A stretch of DNA of 11,699 bases from Candidatus Thorarchaeota archaeon (GCA_013138615.1 WTCK01000255.1:1-11699), one strand, 5' to 3'; positions 1 through 7,389 are shown, counted from the first letter of the stretch. The notes: a model not told the origin generated them from the letters alone. Numbers and translations: made by a program.

Positions 1-20
1 AAGAGCTGCTTTCCAAAACC

Positions 21-25
21 GGAGG
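21..25 (+). promoter_or_regulatory. Shine-Dalgarno site for deoC
   Basis: GGAGG with 7 nt before the ATG at 33. It decides the start in a reading frame that is otherwise open to the left edge of the window. Confidence 0.75.
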
Positions 26-32
26 CACTCTC

Positions 33-854
33 ATGGTCCTCACAGTCGAAGATTTAGCCAAAACGATTGATCATACGGTGCTAAAGCCTGAAGCAAAGCA
101 GTCCAAAATCAAGCAGCTCTGTGAGGAAGCACTCCTGTACAATTTTGCTGCGGTCTGTATCAATACTACTCATGTTGAGTATGCTGCCGAGCTACTCAAG
201 GGCTCATCCGTCAAGGTCTGCTGTGTTATCGGATTCCCTCTAGGTGCCAATCTAACACAGGTGAAGGCCATGGAAGCTAAGGAGGCAGTCCGTTTGGGTG
301 CTCATGAAATCGATATGGTCATCAACGTTGGAGCGCTCCGCGATAAGAATTATGATTTTGTCCGTAGAGACATCGAAGCTGTAGTTGAAGCATCAGGAAA
401 CGCGCATGTGAAAGTAATTCTAGAAACCGGTCTTCTAATTGACGACGAGAAGCGTCAAGCATGCTTGTTAGTGAAAGAAGCTGGTGCAGACTTCGTCAAG
501 ACATCAACTGGCTTTGGTCCCATGGGCGCGACTCCACACGATGTAAGGCTCATGCGAGAAACTGTCGGAAATTCCATGGGCGTAAAAGCAGCTGGAGGCA
601 TTCGCAACTTCAAGGATGCAATCAAGATGATTGAAGCGGGCGCTAACCGTCTCGGAACTAGTGCGGGGGTTGCCATTGTGGAAGACTTTCGCTGGCTTCA
701 ATACAGTGATGCTTGGATGCAACCAGACCGACCGTGCTGGGACTGTCCAAGCCGTCAAGCCAGTATGGCCAAGCAACCCAAAGAGGTCTATCTCTGGTAC
801 AAAGAACGATGCATCACGTGTCCCCACCGTGAGAATAATGTCTTCAACGACTAG
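33..854 (+). CDS. deoC: Deoxyribose-phosphate aldolase (DeoC) with a four-cysteine C-terminal extension
   Basis: Class I aldolase that reversibly cleaves 2-deoxyribose 5-phosphate into acetaldehyde and glyceraldehyde 3-phosphate, in the cytoplasm, for deoxynucleoside breakdown or deoxyribose synthesis. The TIM barrel covers about residues 1-220. The family's catalytic residues are visible: Asp94 in DMVINVG, the Schiff-base Lys156 in FVKTSTGFG and Lys185 in VKAAGGI, plus the phosphate-binding GTSAG at 208-212. Usual family length is about 220 residues; this protein has 273. The extra tail carries Cys235, Cys238, Cys260 and Cys263 in two CxxCPxR knuckles, which suggests a metal-binding module of unknown role. 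The ATG at 33 is chosen because GGAGG ends 7 nt upstream; the same frame stays open to the window edge. The next gene begins 12 nt after the stop, so co-transcription is likely. The aldolase call is firm; the function of the tail is not known. Confidence 0.95.
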   Translation: MVLTVEDLAKTIDHTVLKPEAKQSKIKQLCEEALLYNFAAVCINTTHVEYAAELLKGSSVKVCCVIGFPLGANLTQVKAMEAKEAVRLGAHEIDMVINVGALRDKNYDFVRRDIEAVVEASGNAHVKVILETGLLIDDEKRQACLLVKEAGADFVKTSTGFGPMGATPHDVRLMRETVGNSMGVKAAGGIRNFKDAIKMIEAGANRLGTSAGVAIVEDFRWLQYSDAWMQPDRPCWDCPSRQASMAKQPKEVYLWYKERCITCPHRENNVFND

Positions 855-859
855 GAGGA
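854..859 (+). promoter_or_regulatory. Shine-Dalgarno site for the oxidoreductase TTG start
   Basis: GGAGGA begins on the last base of the deoC stop codon (TAG, 852-854) and lies 7 nt before the TTG at 867. It supports TTG as the real start and suggests coupled translation of the two genes. Confidence 0.75.
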
Positions 860-866
860 ATCTTGT

Positions 867-2654
867 TTGTCAAAGCAAACCTATACCAATGCTACGATTC
901 TTCGTGTGTCACTGACTGATGGTTCCATTCGCAGGGAACAGATATCCTCTGATGATTTCGCACAGTATCTTGGGGGACGAGGTCTCGGAGTGAAACTCCT
1001 CTACGAGAACCTGCCTCCAGGAATCGACCCACTATCCCCGGATAATTGGCTCATCTTTGCTGTGGGTCCACTGACTGCGACATCTGTCCCTACCGCTGGA
1101 CGCTTTGTTGTGGTGACCAAGTCCCCGTTGACAGGCACCATCTTCGACTCACATGCGGGTGGTTACTTCGGTGCTCAATTGCGAAAGGCCGGCTACATTG
1201 CCGTCATTTTCGAGGGCGCTTCATCTTCACCAGTCTATCTTTGGATTAAAGATGGCGAGGTGGAGTTGAGGGATGCTTCGAAACTATGGGGAAAAGACAC
1301 TGCTGTGACTACTGAGGATCTTCTCAAAGAAACCGATTCTAAGGCTCAGGTTGCATGCATAGGGCCTGCTGGCGAAAACCAAGTCAAGCTCGCCGCAATC
1401 ATGACCGACCTGCATAGAGCCGCTGGACGCGGCGGTGTTGGCGCAGTCATGGGGTCCAAAAAGTTGAAGGCTGTTGTTGTCCGAGGAACCGGGGACGTGG
1501 CTGTAGCTGATACTGATCGACTGAGCGATGCCGTGAAGCGTGCACGGCGACTCATTAAGAAAAATCCAGTCACAAGCAAGGCACTTCCAGTCTATGGAAC
1601 TCCAGTCTTGGTGAATGTCACAAACGAGTTTGGCATGCTCCCAACCTTTAACTTCCAAGAGGGAAACTTCAATGATGCTGTGGCAGTGTCAGGTGAGAAG
1701 CTTTTGGAGCGCCTTTCGGTGAAACGTTACAACTGCTACGGATGTCCCATTGGTTGTGGGCGCATCAGTACCGCATACGGCCAAGAGGTTGGAGGCCCAG
1801 AGTACGAAACGATTTGGGCCTTTGGTCCTCAGTGCGGTATTAACGACCTAGAATGGATTGCGATGGTGAATCACCGGTGCAACCTATTGGGTGTTGACAC
1901 AATATCGGTAGGGAGCACTATCGGTTGTGCAATGGAACTCGTTCAGAAGGGTAAGATGGAAGCCCCTCTCAAGTTTGGTGACACGACAGGCATCATCGAC
2001 CTGATTGAGGATATTGCGCTTGCACGAGGTCTCGGTGCAGAACTTGGTGAGGGTTCCCGTACTCTTGCATCGCGCTACGGTGCACCTGAGCTTGCTATGC
2101 ATGTTAAGGGGCTTGAAATTCCCGCATATGATCCAAGAGGCGCACAAGGGCACGCTCTTGGGTACGCAACTTCCAACCGTGGAGGATGCCATCTACGATC
2201 CTACTTGATTGGTCCAGAGATAATGGGCTCCCCTGTCCGAATTGACCGTGACAAAACTGAGGGAAAGCCGGACCTTGTCATTCTCTTCCAGAATCTTTCT
2301 GCGGCAATGGACTCCTTTGTGGTCTGTCGTTTTACGAACTTCGCTTGGACTGTCGATGATTACGCTGATATGGCGGCTGCCTGCACTGGGCTGCCAATAG
2401 ACGGCTCCGCTTTACTTGCCATAGGTGAACGAATCTGGAATCTAGAGCGCCTCTTCAATCTACGTGAGGGTCTTACTGCAGAGGATGATAAGTTGCCAGA
2501 ACGATTCTCTACGGCTCTTTCTGAAGGGGGTTCTCGCAATCGCGTGGTTCATCTCGAGGAGATGCTCACAAAGTACTATGCGTTGAGGGGCTGGGACAAG
2601 GCAGGTCAACCCACTAAGAATACCCTCAAGAAGCTGGATATTCCTGGATCCTAA
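867..2654 (+). CDS. Aldehyde:ferredoxin oxidoreductase (tungstopterin family)
   Basis: Oxidises aldehydes to carboxylic acids and passes electrons to ferredoxin, or the reverse, using a tungsten (or molybdenum) bis-pterin and one [4Fe-4S] cluster. At 595 residues it has normal family length. The N-terminal domain has GGRGLGVKLLYE at 36-47 and the stretch around GPLTATSVPTAGRF at 67-80. The cluster ligands fit Cys290, Cys293 and Cys297 (CYGCPIGC) with Cys487 in DSFVVCRF. The second pterin-binding segment is DPRGAQGHALGYATSNRGG at 422-440, followed by CH at 441-442. The start is TTG, supported by GGAGGA 7 nt upstream; no ATG start fits the N-terminus. It follows deoC by 12 nt and precedes the PP-loop fusion gene by 17 nt. 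Substrate cannot be read from sequence: the family includes aldehyde, formaldehyde and glyceraldehyde-3-phosphate enzymes. The deoC neighbour makes acetaldehyde or glyceraldehyde 3-phosphate attractive guesses. Confidence 0.93.
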   Translation: MSKQTYTNATILRVSLTDGSIRREQISSDDFAQYLGGRGLGVKLLYENLPPGIDPLSPDNWLIFAVGPLTATSVPTAGRFVVVTKSPLTGTIFDSHAGGYFGAQLRKAGYIAVIFEGASSSPVYLWIKDGEVELRDASKLWGKDTAVTTEDLLKETDSKAQVACIGPAGENQVKLAAIMTDLHRAAGRGGVGAVMGSKKLKAVVVRGTGDVAVADTDRLSDAVKRARRLIKKNPVTSKALPVYGTPVLVNVTNEFGMLPTFNFQEGNFNDAVAVSGEKLLERLSVKRYNCYGCPIGCGRISTAYGQEVGGPEYETIWAFGPQCGINDLEWIAMVNHRCNLLGVDTISVGSTIGCAMELVQKGKMEAPLKFGDTTGIIDLIEDIALARGLGAELGEGSRTLASRYGAPELAMHVKGLEIPAYDPRGAQGHALGYATSNRGGCHLRSYLIGPEIMGSPVRIDRDKTEGKPDLVILFQNLSAAMDSFVVCRFTNFAWTVDDYADMAAACTGLPIDGSALLAIGERIWNLERLFNLREGLTAEDDKLPERFSTALSEGGSRNRVVHLEEMLTKYYALRGWDKAGQPTKNTLKKLDIPGS

Positions 2655-2671
2655 AGCCTGAATGGGGGCCG

Positions 2672-4630
2672 ATGCAACTGCGTAGGACGAGCCGTAGAAG
2701 AAGGAAGTTTCGCAGAGGACATGCACCATATCTAGGCAAGATACGGCTGTTTTGGTGTGACGAGTGCAATGTTCCACGATTCGAGGAAACGGAATGTAGT
2801 ATCTGCAAGTCGATGCCTCGAAAAGTTCCCATCTCTCCCCCAGGTGATCCTTTCCCAGCAATGGACGGTCACCTTGAGCGTGCTATCTTGGCGATAAACC
2901 GCCAATTCGGTGAAGGTATTGGTGAAAGAGTCCTCCCTCCTGACAAGACTATCGTGATGAACAAAGTATCATCATTGGACGCAATGTACGAAGTAGTTGT
3001 CGATGGATATATTGTGGGCAGACTACGATTCGATATTCCCGAACATAACTACACTTTTCTACTTACACTCGAGGGCGGTCGACGGATAGGGGCTCTCACG
3101 AGGGTGAAGTGGGTTTCGCTTCACGATGGGGTATTGAAGTTTCTCAAGGATGGGGCGAACCTCATGGTTCCGGGGGTGGCTGGTTGCGACTCTGGAATCC
3201 AGAAAAATGATGAAGTTATGCTTATGGACTCGGATGGAGCCGTTGTTGGGGCGGGAATCGCGAGAATGAGCGGGGCGGACATGGCGCGCGAGGAGAAGGG
3301 CTACGCAGTCAAGATGCGCGACGTTGCTGACCCCAGCGCTCCATCTATCAATCCCAGAACTGCATCATGGGACGACGCTGTGCAGGCTAACGAAAACGAC
3401 CTAATCTTAATTGAAGAAGAAGCCACCAATTTCATCAAGCGCACGGCTCAGAGAGAAGATGCGCCTGTGGTCGTTGGGTTCAGTGGTGGCAAAGACTCAC
3501 TTGTGGTCTATCTTCTTGTTGAGAAAGCTCTGGGACTCAGTCCACCCATGTTCTTCGTGAACACCGGCTTGGAGTTTCCTGAAACAATCCGCCATATCGA
3601 GGAGTTTGCAGAAGCCCACAATGTTACAATCATAGGTCATGATTCGGGAGAGCAATTCTGGGACTCTGTTGATGTCTTTGGTCCCCCCGCGCGAGACTTT
3701 CGCTGGTGCTGTAAGGTCCTAAAACTGGGCCCTGCAGCCAAGTCTATAGCAGAGAAACTTGGTGGACATGTGCTCACCTTTATGGGTCAAAGGAAACTAG
3801 AGTCATTCCAAAGATCTCAGGAATCCCGAGTATCTTCCAATCCTTGGGTGCCCGGTCAGACATCCGCCAATCCGATTCAGAAGTGGAACGCTCTGGAAGT
3901 CTGGCTGTACATCTTCAAGGAGCAGGCGCCATTCAACCCCCTTTACAACAGAGGATATCACAGAATGGGGTGTTACCTCTGTCCCTCTTCCCCTCTCGCA
4001 GAATTGGATAGCATAAGTGAAACCCATCCTGCCCTCTATGAGCGATGGGCGGGGAAGCTTAGAACTTGGGCGAAGCGATACGGGTTTGCAGATGGATGGG
4101 CGGAACATGGTTTCTGGCGTTGGAAGAACCTTCCTCAGGGTCAACAGAATCTGGCCGAAAATCTTGGACTCGACATAAAGAGCACTCGAGAAGGACCCAA
4201 GGACCAATTGAATCTTAGCATTGTGAAAGGCGTGTCACCATGCAAGGATTCAGGATTCAGTCTGGAGGGACAGTTCTCTGCGGGAGTAGACCTCAACCGG
4301 GTATCAAGAGTCATGCCCATCTTCGGCAGCACGAAAGTTTCTGAGAGCCTTGGCGCGTTGAGGACTAAGTCTGGAGCGAACTCAATAACGATGTTCAGTT
4401 CCGGCTCTCTTGTCGTCAGAGGAAATGATGAAGAATCAATTGAGCAGCTAGCAGGCCAAATCGGTCGTGCCGTGCAGAGAGCGATATTTTGTCAGGCCTG
4501 CGGGTCGTGCATACCTCAGTGTGAACACGGGGCCTTGAACTTGGATGAAGGCAAAGTGTCAGTTGACCCTGAGAAATGCATCAATTGCTTGAAATGCGAT
4601 AGCTGGCCGTGCCCCACTTACTTGGGTTAG
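2672..4630 (+). CDS. Zinc ribbon-PUA-PAPS reductase-like PP-loop-ferredoxin fusion protein
   Basis: Multidomain protein of a type found in archaea. A basic N-terminus (residues 4-15, mostly Arg/Lys) precedes a zinc ribbon with Cys29, Cys32, Cys42 and Cys45. A PUA-like RNA-binding domain ends at about 215 (core GANLMVPGVAG at 161-171). The PAPS reductase/ATP-pyrophosphatase domain has the PP-loop SGGKDS at 271-276. Cys346-Cys347 and Cys434/Cys437 match the CC...CxxC arrangement that holds a [4Fe-4S] cluster in APS reductases. The C-terminus is a dicluster ferredoxin: Cys607/610/613/617 and Cys636/639/642/647. The catalytic ECGLH tail of sulfonucleotide reductases is absent, so sulfate reduction is doubtful; RNA thiolation or another adenylation-dependent sulfur transfer would fit the PUA domain. 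This is inference. The ATG start has only a weak GGGGG upstream, but later Met residues would cut the zinc ribbon. The stop interlocks with the convergent gene. Confidence 0.88.
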   Translation: MQLRRTSRRRRKFRRGHAPYLGKIRLFWCDECNVPRFEETECSICKSMPRKVPISPPGDPFPAMDGHLERAILAINRQFGEGIGERVLPPDKTIVMNKVSSLDAMYEVVVDGYIVGRLRFDIPEHNYTFLLTLEGGRRIGALTRVKWVSLHDGVLKFLKDGANLMVPGVAGCDSGIQKNDEVMLMDSDGAVVGAGIARMSGADMAREEKGYAVKMRDVADPSAPSINPRTASWDDAVQANENDLILIEEEATNFIKRTAQREDAPVVVGFSGGKDSLVVYLLVEKALGLSPPMFFVNTGLEFPETIRHIEEFAEAHNVTIIGHDSGEQFWDSVDVFGPPARDFRWCCKVLKLGPAAKSIAEKLGGHVLTFMGQRKLESFQRSQESRVSSNPWVPGQTSANPIQKWNALEVWLYIFKEQAPFNPLYNRGYHRMGCYLCPSSPLAELDSISETHPALYERWAGKLRTWAKRYGFADGWAEHGFWRWKNLPQGQQNLAENLGLDIKSTREGPKDQLNLSIVKGVSPCKDSGFSLEGQFSAGVDLNRVSRVMPIFGSTKVSESLGALRTKSGANSITMFSSGSLVVRGNDEESIEQLAGQIGRAVQRAIFCQACGSCIPQCEHGALNLDEGKVSVDPEKCINCLKCDSWPCPTYLG

Positions 4631-5652
4631 ACAGAAGGGAACTTGGCTTTCCATCTTTTAGCAAGCTCAGTCGATGTGAGAATCTCAGGGTCCGCCTCGA
4701 TGATGAGGGACAGCAATTTTCTGTATGCATTGTGGTGCTTCGGATGGCCGAAATCCTCTTGATCTGGGTGAATCACGAACACTGCGAGACCCCCTCTGGA
4801 CTTGATGTAGTCTAGTTTCTTCTTCCAAACCTTCAGCATGGACTGCTCTGAAAGACGATAGTAGTAGAGTAGGGTCCAGTCTTGAGGCATTGAAACTGGG
4901 AATTCCAGCATACCACTTCTTTGCCATTCAGTTCCGTTGAAGTACAGTGGATAGAATGGAAAGATTGTTCTACTCCCAGTAGAGGCGTAGCCGGTTGTTG
5001 ACGCATCGGTATCGGGAAAAGAAGAGTCCCAGTAGAATCCCTCTTCAGTTAAGATTCGCACCATCTGTTTAGTGCGATGCAGTAGAGGTGCCCGGTAACC
5101 AAGAACTGATACACCCAAACTCCTTCCAATGGAAGCAGCCTCTTTGATTCGTTCTCTCTGCTCCGATGGTGTCAGATAAGCGAACTTTCCGTCATGATGA
5201 AGGCCATGAATGCCCACATCAAAGCCATCATCTAATAGCGATTTCACTAGCTGTTTGGAAACGTCGTATTCATAGGACTTGGGTACAATATTGAATGTGG
5301 ACACGAAGTTCATCTGCTTTTCAATCTCAACAAACTTGGCAAGTCCGTAATTGTAACCAAGGCGTGTATCCACATCATGAGTCATCAATACACCAAAGTC
5401 TTTGTCCCAGAATTCTCTCTTCTCCTCTGTGGTGGGATCCAATCTGTCCGCAAGGTCGTCTATCGGGAATGACCTCCTTGGCACACCTGACGACCGATTT
5501 CCCATGATGGAAACGAGTGAAACAAATTTATCCCGGACTTGGTAGGGAATGTACTGAATCAGATTGAGACTCATCCCGATCTGAAATCCTATGCCAGGGT
5601 CGTAGGGAATGTCCATCTCATTCCTGTAGTAGTCACTCTTTGAGATTTTCAA
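4627..5652 (-). CDS. Polysaccharide deacetylase-like protein (NodB/CE4 fold), probably cytoplasmic
   Basis: Likely metal-dependent hydrolase removing an acetyl group from a sugar, glycolipid intermediate or related substrate. NodB-type motifs occur in order: THDVD at 91-95 (Asp93/Asp95, motif 1), HGLHH at 149-153 (His149 and His153, H-x3-H metal ligands), GYRAP at 185-189, DSSFPDTD at 209-216, and IHPD at 294-297 near the C-terminus. There is no signal peptide or membrane segment, unlike secreted peptidoglycan or chitin deacetylases, so a cytoplasmic substrate is inferred. The start is TTG at 5652, backed by GGTGGAG with 5 nt spacing; the first ATG, at codon 13, lacks this support. It lies 18 nt downstream of the acyltransferase gene on the same strand, so the two are probably one transcript. 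Exact substrate is unknown; the THDVD variant is typical of deacetylase-like proteins in glycan clusters. Confidence 0.82.
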   Translation of the reverse strand: MKISKSDYYRNEMDIPYDPGIGFQIGMSLNLIQYIPYQVRDKFVSLVSIMGNRSSGVPRRSFPIDDLADRLDPTTEEKREFWDKDFGVLMTHDVDTRLGYNYGLAKFVEIEKQMNFVSTFNIVPKSYEYDVSKQLVKSLLDDGFDVGIHGLHHDGKFAYLTPSEQRERIKEAASIGRSLGVSVLGYRAPLLHRTKQMVRILTEEGFYWDSSFPDTDASTTGYASTGSRTIFPFYPLYFNGTEWQRSGMLEFPVSMPQDWTLLYYYRLSEQSMLKVWKKKLDYIKSRGGLAVFVIHPDQEDFGHPKHHNAYRKLLSLIIEADPEILTSTELAKRWKAKFPSV

Positions 5653-5657
5653 GGTCT

Positions 5658-5664
5658 CTCCACC
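5658..5664 (-). promoter_or_regulatory. Shine-Dalgarno site for the deacetylase TTG start
   Basis: On the minus strand GGTGGAG lies 5 nt before the TTG at 5652. It favours TTG over the ATG twelve codons downstream. Confidence 0.65.
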
Positions 5665-5670
5665 ATCAAT

Positions 5671-7155
5671 CTAGGACATGTACTTGAGCCAGTGACCATA
5701 TCTGCTCAGAAAGCCGCTCATCATGACGCTTACATTCGTGTGTAGTCCACCCCATTCGCTGGTTTCGAGGTCAAACCACCAGCTGCCTTCTTCCTCTAAC
5801 CGCTTCCTCTGTGTTTCATCAAGGGCAATGAGAGATACTACTAGAGTCCTGTCCTTCACTAGACTCCATACGTCATCTGTATTCTCAAACATGAACAGAA
5901 TGTGGTTATCGACCTTTGATGAGGGACCCTTAGGAGTTCTAAACATAGCGGCCGCGTAGCTCTTCTCAATCTTTGGATCTTCAATGATCCAGTCTTCGAT
6001 TCTAAGATAACCAACTAGGTCAACTAGTATATTCCTAAGAATCTCGCGCTTTTCAGCGTCCGTGAACCTCTTGATGTACTCTTCATCTCTTCGAAGTACC
6101 TTTGCGGGGACTCCTGCAGCAAGGGCGCGTGCAGGAACATCCTTGTTCACAACAGCACCTGCGCCAATTGTAGCTTCTTTGCCTATGTGCACATTAGGTA
6201 GTACGAACACTCGCCATGGAAACCAGACACCATCTTCAATCGTGATTGGCCCAAAAGCTACTGGAAATCCATCCAGAATGGGTTGCCATGTACCATGAGT
6301 AAAGAGGTAGTTGTAGCCTCCAATACCAACTCTCTTGCCAATCTTGATTGGATGCGTGGGGTTCAGAACACTGCCCGAGAATATCATGGATAGGTCTCCA
6401 ATTTCAATGACTGATTTGTCAGTCTTCAGGCCTCCAATGTAGACCTGTTCCTGTATTGTGACCTCTTCTCCGATTGTTACCTTGTGTGTATCAATAATCA
6501 CGAGCATTCCAAGTTTTGAATATCTGCCAAGACGGAACTCGTTCGCTCTAATCATGCATGCCATCCCTATCTTTGCATGATCCCCAATTACCACTTTTTT
6601 GCACTCAAGAATCGAGAGTAGGCCCATTGATACACCCTCACCTATCTCTGCGCCTTTCCGCCTATAGTATGCTATCTTGATTCCTGATGGAAGCAAACCA
6701 ATGGTCGCCATCTTACCAATGGGCATACTAGCTAGGTCTGGATCGTCCTCAGGAATTCGTCCGAAGAAACGCGGACAGAGGAAAACCACAAGCAGCACGA
6801 TAAAGCCGAAACGACCTGCAAATGTATCATAATCAGATAATACGCCATCCAGTGGAAGGGCAAGAAAGAAGAGCCCATTTAGCAGATTGAATGCGAAAAA
6901 GAGAATTGCCCAAATGAGTCCAATACGAAATAGAACTCCGCCAGTGTATTCAGAGCTTACATTTTTGAAGAACAATCGTGACGCAAGCAGAATGAGCAGA
7001 ATTAGCACAACTGATTCTAGGGCATACGATGCGTAGACATCCATTAGGGCGTGCACGTATTGCTGCCAGAGAATGCCCAATACCATTGCTATGGATGGTA
7101 ACACAATCCAGAAGGTCAGCGCATAGGCATTCCTGTTTATGTTCGTCTGATGCAT
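5671..7155 (-). CDS. Membrane-anchored hexapeptide-repeat acyltransferase with an extra C-terminal domain
   Basis: Probable O- or N-acyltransferase of the left-handed beta-helix (WbbJ/LacA) type, acting on a glycan or lipid-linked sugar at the cytoplasmic membrane face. Residues 1-130 hold about four hydrophobic segments (roughly 12-30, 45-63, 74-100, 114-128). The beta-helix runs from about 165 to 355, with recurring [IV]G turns such as EIGEGV, VIGDHAKIG, TIGEEVTI, EIGDLSMIF, KIGKRVGIG and HIGKEATIGAGAVV. It ends with the family's AAGVPAKVLRR at 346-356. His287 (THGTW) is the likely catalytic histidine. About 135 residues follow (360-494), rich in Trp and charged residues, which I do not recognise. 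The start is ATG; upstream GTGA or AGGA give only moderate ribosome-site support. The deacetylase follows by 18 nt, and a divergent GT-C gene lies across the intergenic region, suggesting a surface-glycan role. Confidence 0.85.
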   Translation of the reverse strand: MHQTNINRNAYALTFWIVLPSIAMVLGILWQQYVHALMDVYASYALESVVLILLILLASRLFFKNVSSEYTGGVLFRIGLIWAILFFAFNLLNGLFFLALPLDGVLSDYDTFAGRFGFIVLLVVFLCPRFFGRIPEDDPDLASMPIGKMATIGLLPSGIKIAYYRRKGAEIGEGVSMGLLSILECKKVVIGDHAKIGMACMIRANEFRLGRYSKLGMLVIIDTHKVTIGEEVTIQEQVYIGGLKTDKSVIEIGDLSMIFSGSVLNPTHPIKIGKRVGIGGYNYLFTHGTWQPILDGFPVAFGPITIEDGVWFPWRVFVLPNVHIGKEATIGAGAVVNKDVPARALAAGVPAKVLRRDEEYIKRFTDAEKREILRNILVDLVGYLRIEDWIIEDPKIEKSYAAAMFRTPKGPSSKVDNHILFMFENTDDVWSLVKDRTLVVSLIALDETQRKRLEEEGSWWFDLETSEWGGLHTNVSVMMSGFLSRYGHWLKYMS

Positions 7156-7208
7156 GTCTTCACGTTCCTAGTCATCCCAATTCAATGGCTCAATATGAGG
7201 GAGCAATC

Positions 7209-7219
7209 AAGATAAATCG
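7209..7219 (-). promoter_or_regulatory. Candidate TATA element for the acyltransferase-deacetylase transcript
   Basis: On the minus strand CGATTTATCTT contains TTTAT, close to an archaeal TATA core. It is centred about 60 nt before the ATG at 7155. An alternative is TAATATAT on the minus strand at about 7249-7256, which would give a longer leader. Confidence 0.25.
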
Positions 7220-7320
7220 TCTGTGGGGGCAGCCTCGACTATGCGTCATATATTACCATTGTCCTGACTAGTTTCCTACAACTCAGAGAATGAATACTAT
7301 GGATTACTTCTCCAAAGTTA

Positions 7321-7334
7321 GAAAAGATTAATTA
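7321..7334 (+). promoter_or_regulatory. Candidate BRE/TATA element for the GT-C gene
   Basis: GAAAAGATTAATTA is a purine/A-rich stretch followed by an AT-rich core, resembling an archaeal BRE plus TATA box. It is centred about 60 nt before the ATG at 7390, which would give a leader of about 30 nt. Weak consensus match; read by eye only. Confidence 0.3.
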
Positions 7335-7389
7335 CCACCACTGGGGGGAGATTGCGAAACACCCATTCCCACACGGCGGTTGTAAGACG

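Larger units (their letters stand above)
7156..7389. promoter_or_regulatory. Divergent intergenic region between acyltransferase and glycosyltransferase genes
   Basis: This 234-nt stretch is the longest non-coding sequence in the window and must hold the promoters of both divergent genes. It has AT-rich patches near 7209-7219, 7246-7257 (ATATATTA on the + strand) and 7314-7334, and G-runs at 7224-7229 and 7343-7348. No RNA gene, repeat array or clear operator palindrome was seen. Confidence 0.6.

Noticed and set aside
1..32. Tail of a gene preceding deoC
   Set aside because: Two frames stay open across the edge for a few codons past the deoC start, but 32 bases give no evidence for a coding tail.
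1284..1658. Open frame of 124 codons on the - strand
   Set aside because: It is opposite the aldehyde oxidoreductase coding sequence, which is clearly real; no recognisable motifs or ribosome site.
2662..2685. Short upstream frame (ATG at 2662, seven codons) before the fusion gene
   Set aside because: It is only seven codons long, overlaps the real start and has no ribosome site; chance occurrence is likely.
3803..4207. Open frame of 134 codons on the - strand
   Set aside because: It overlaps the PP-loop domain of the fusion gene in antisense, with no recognisable content.
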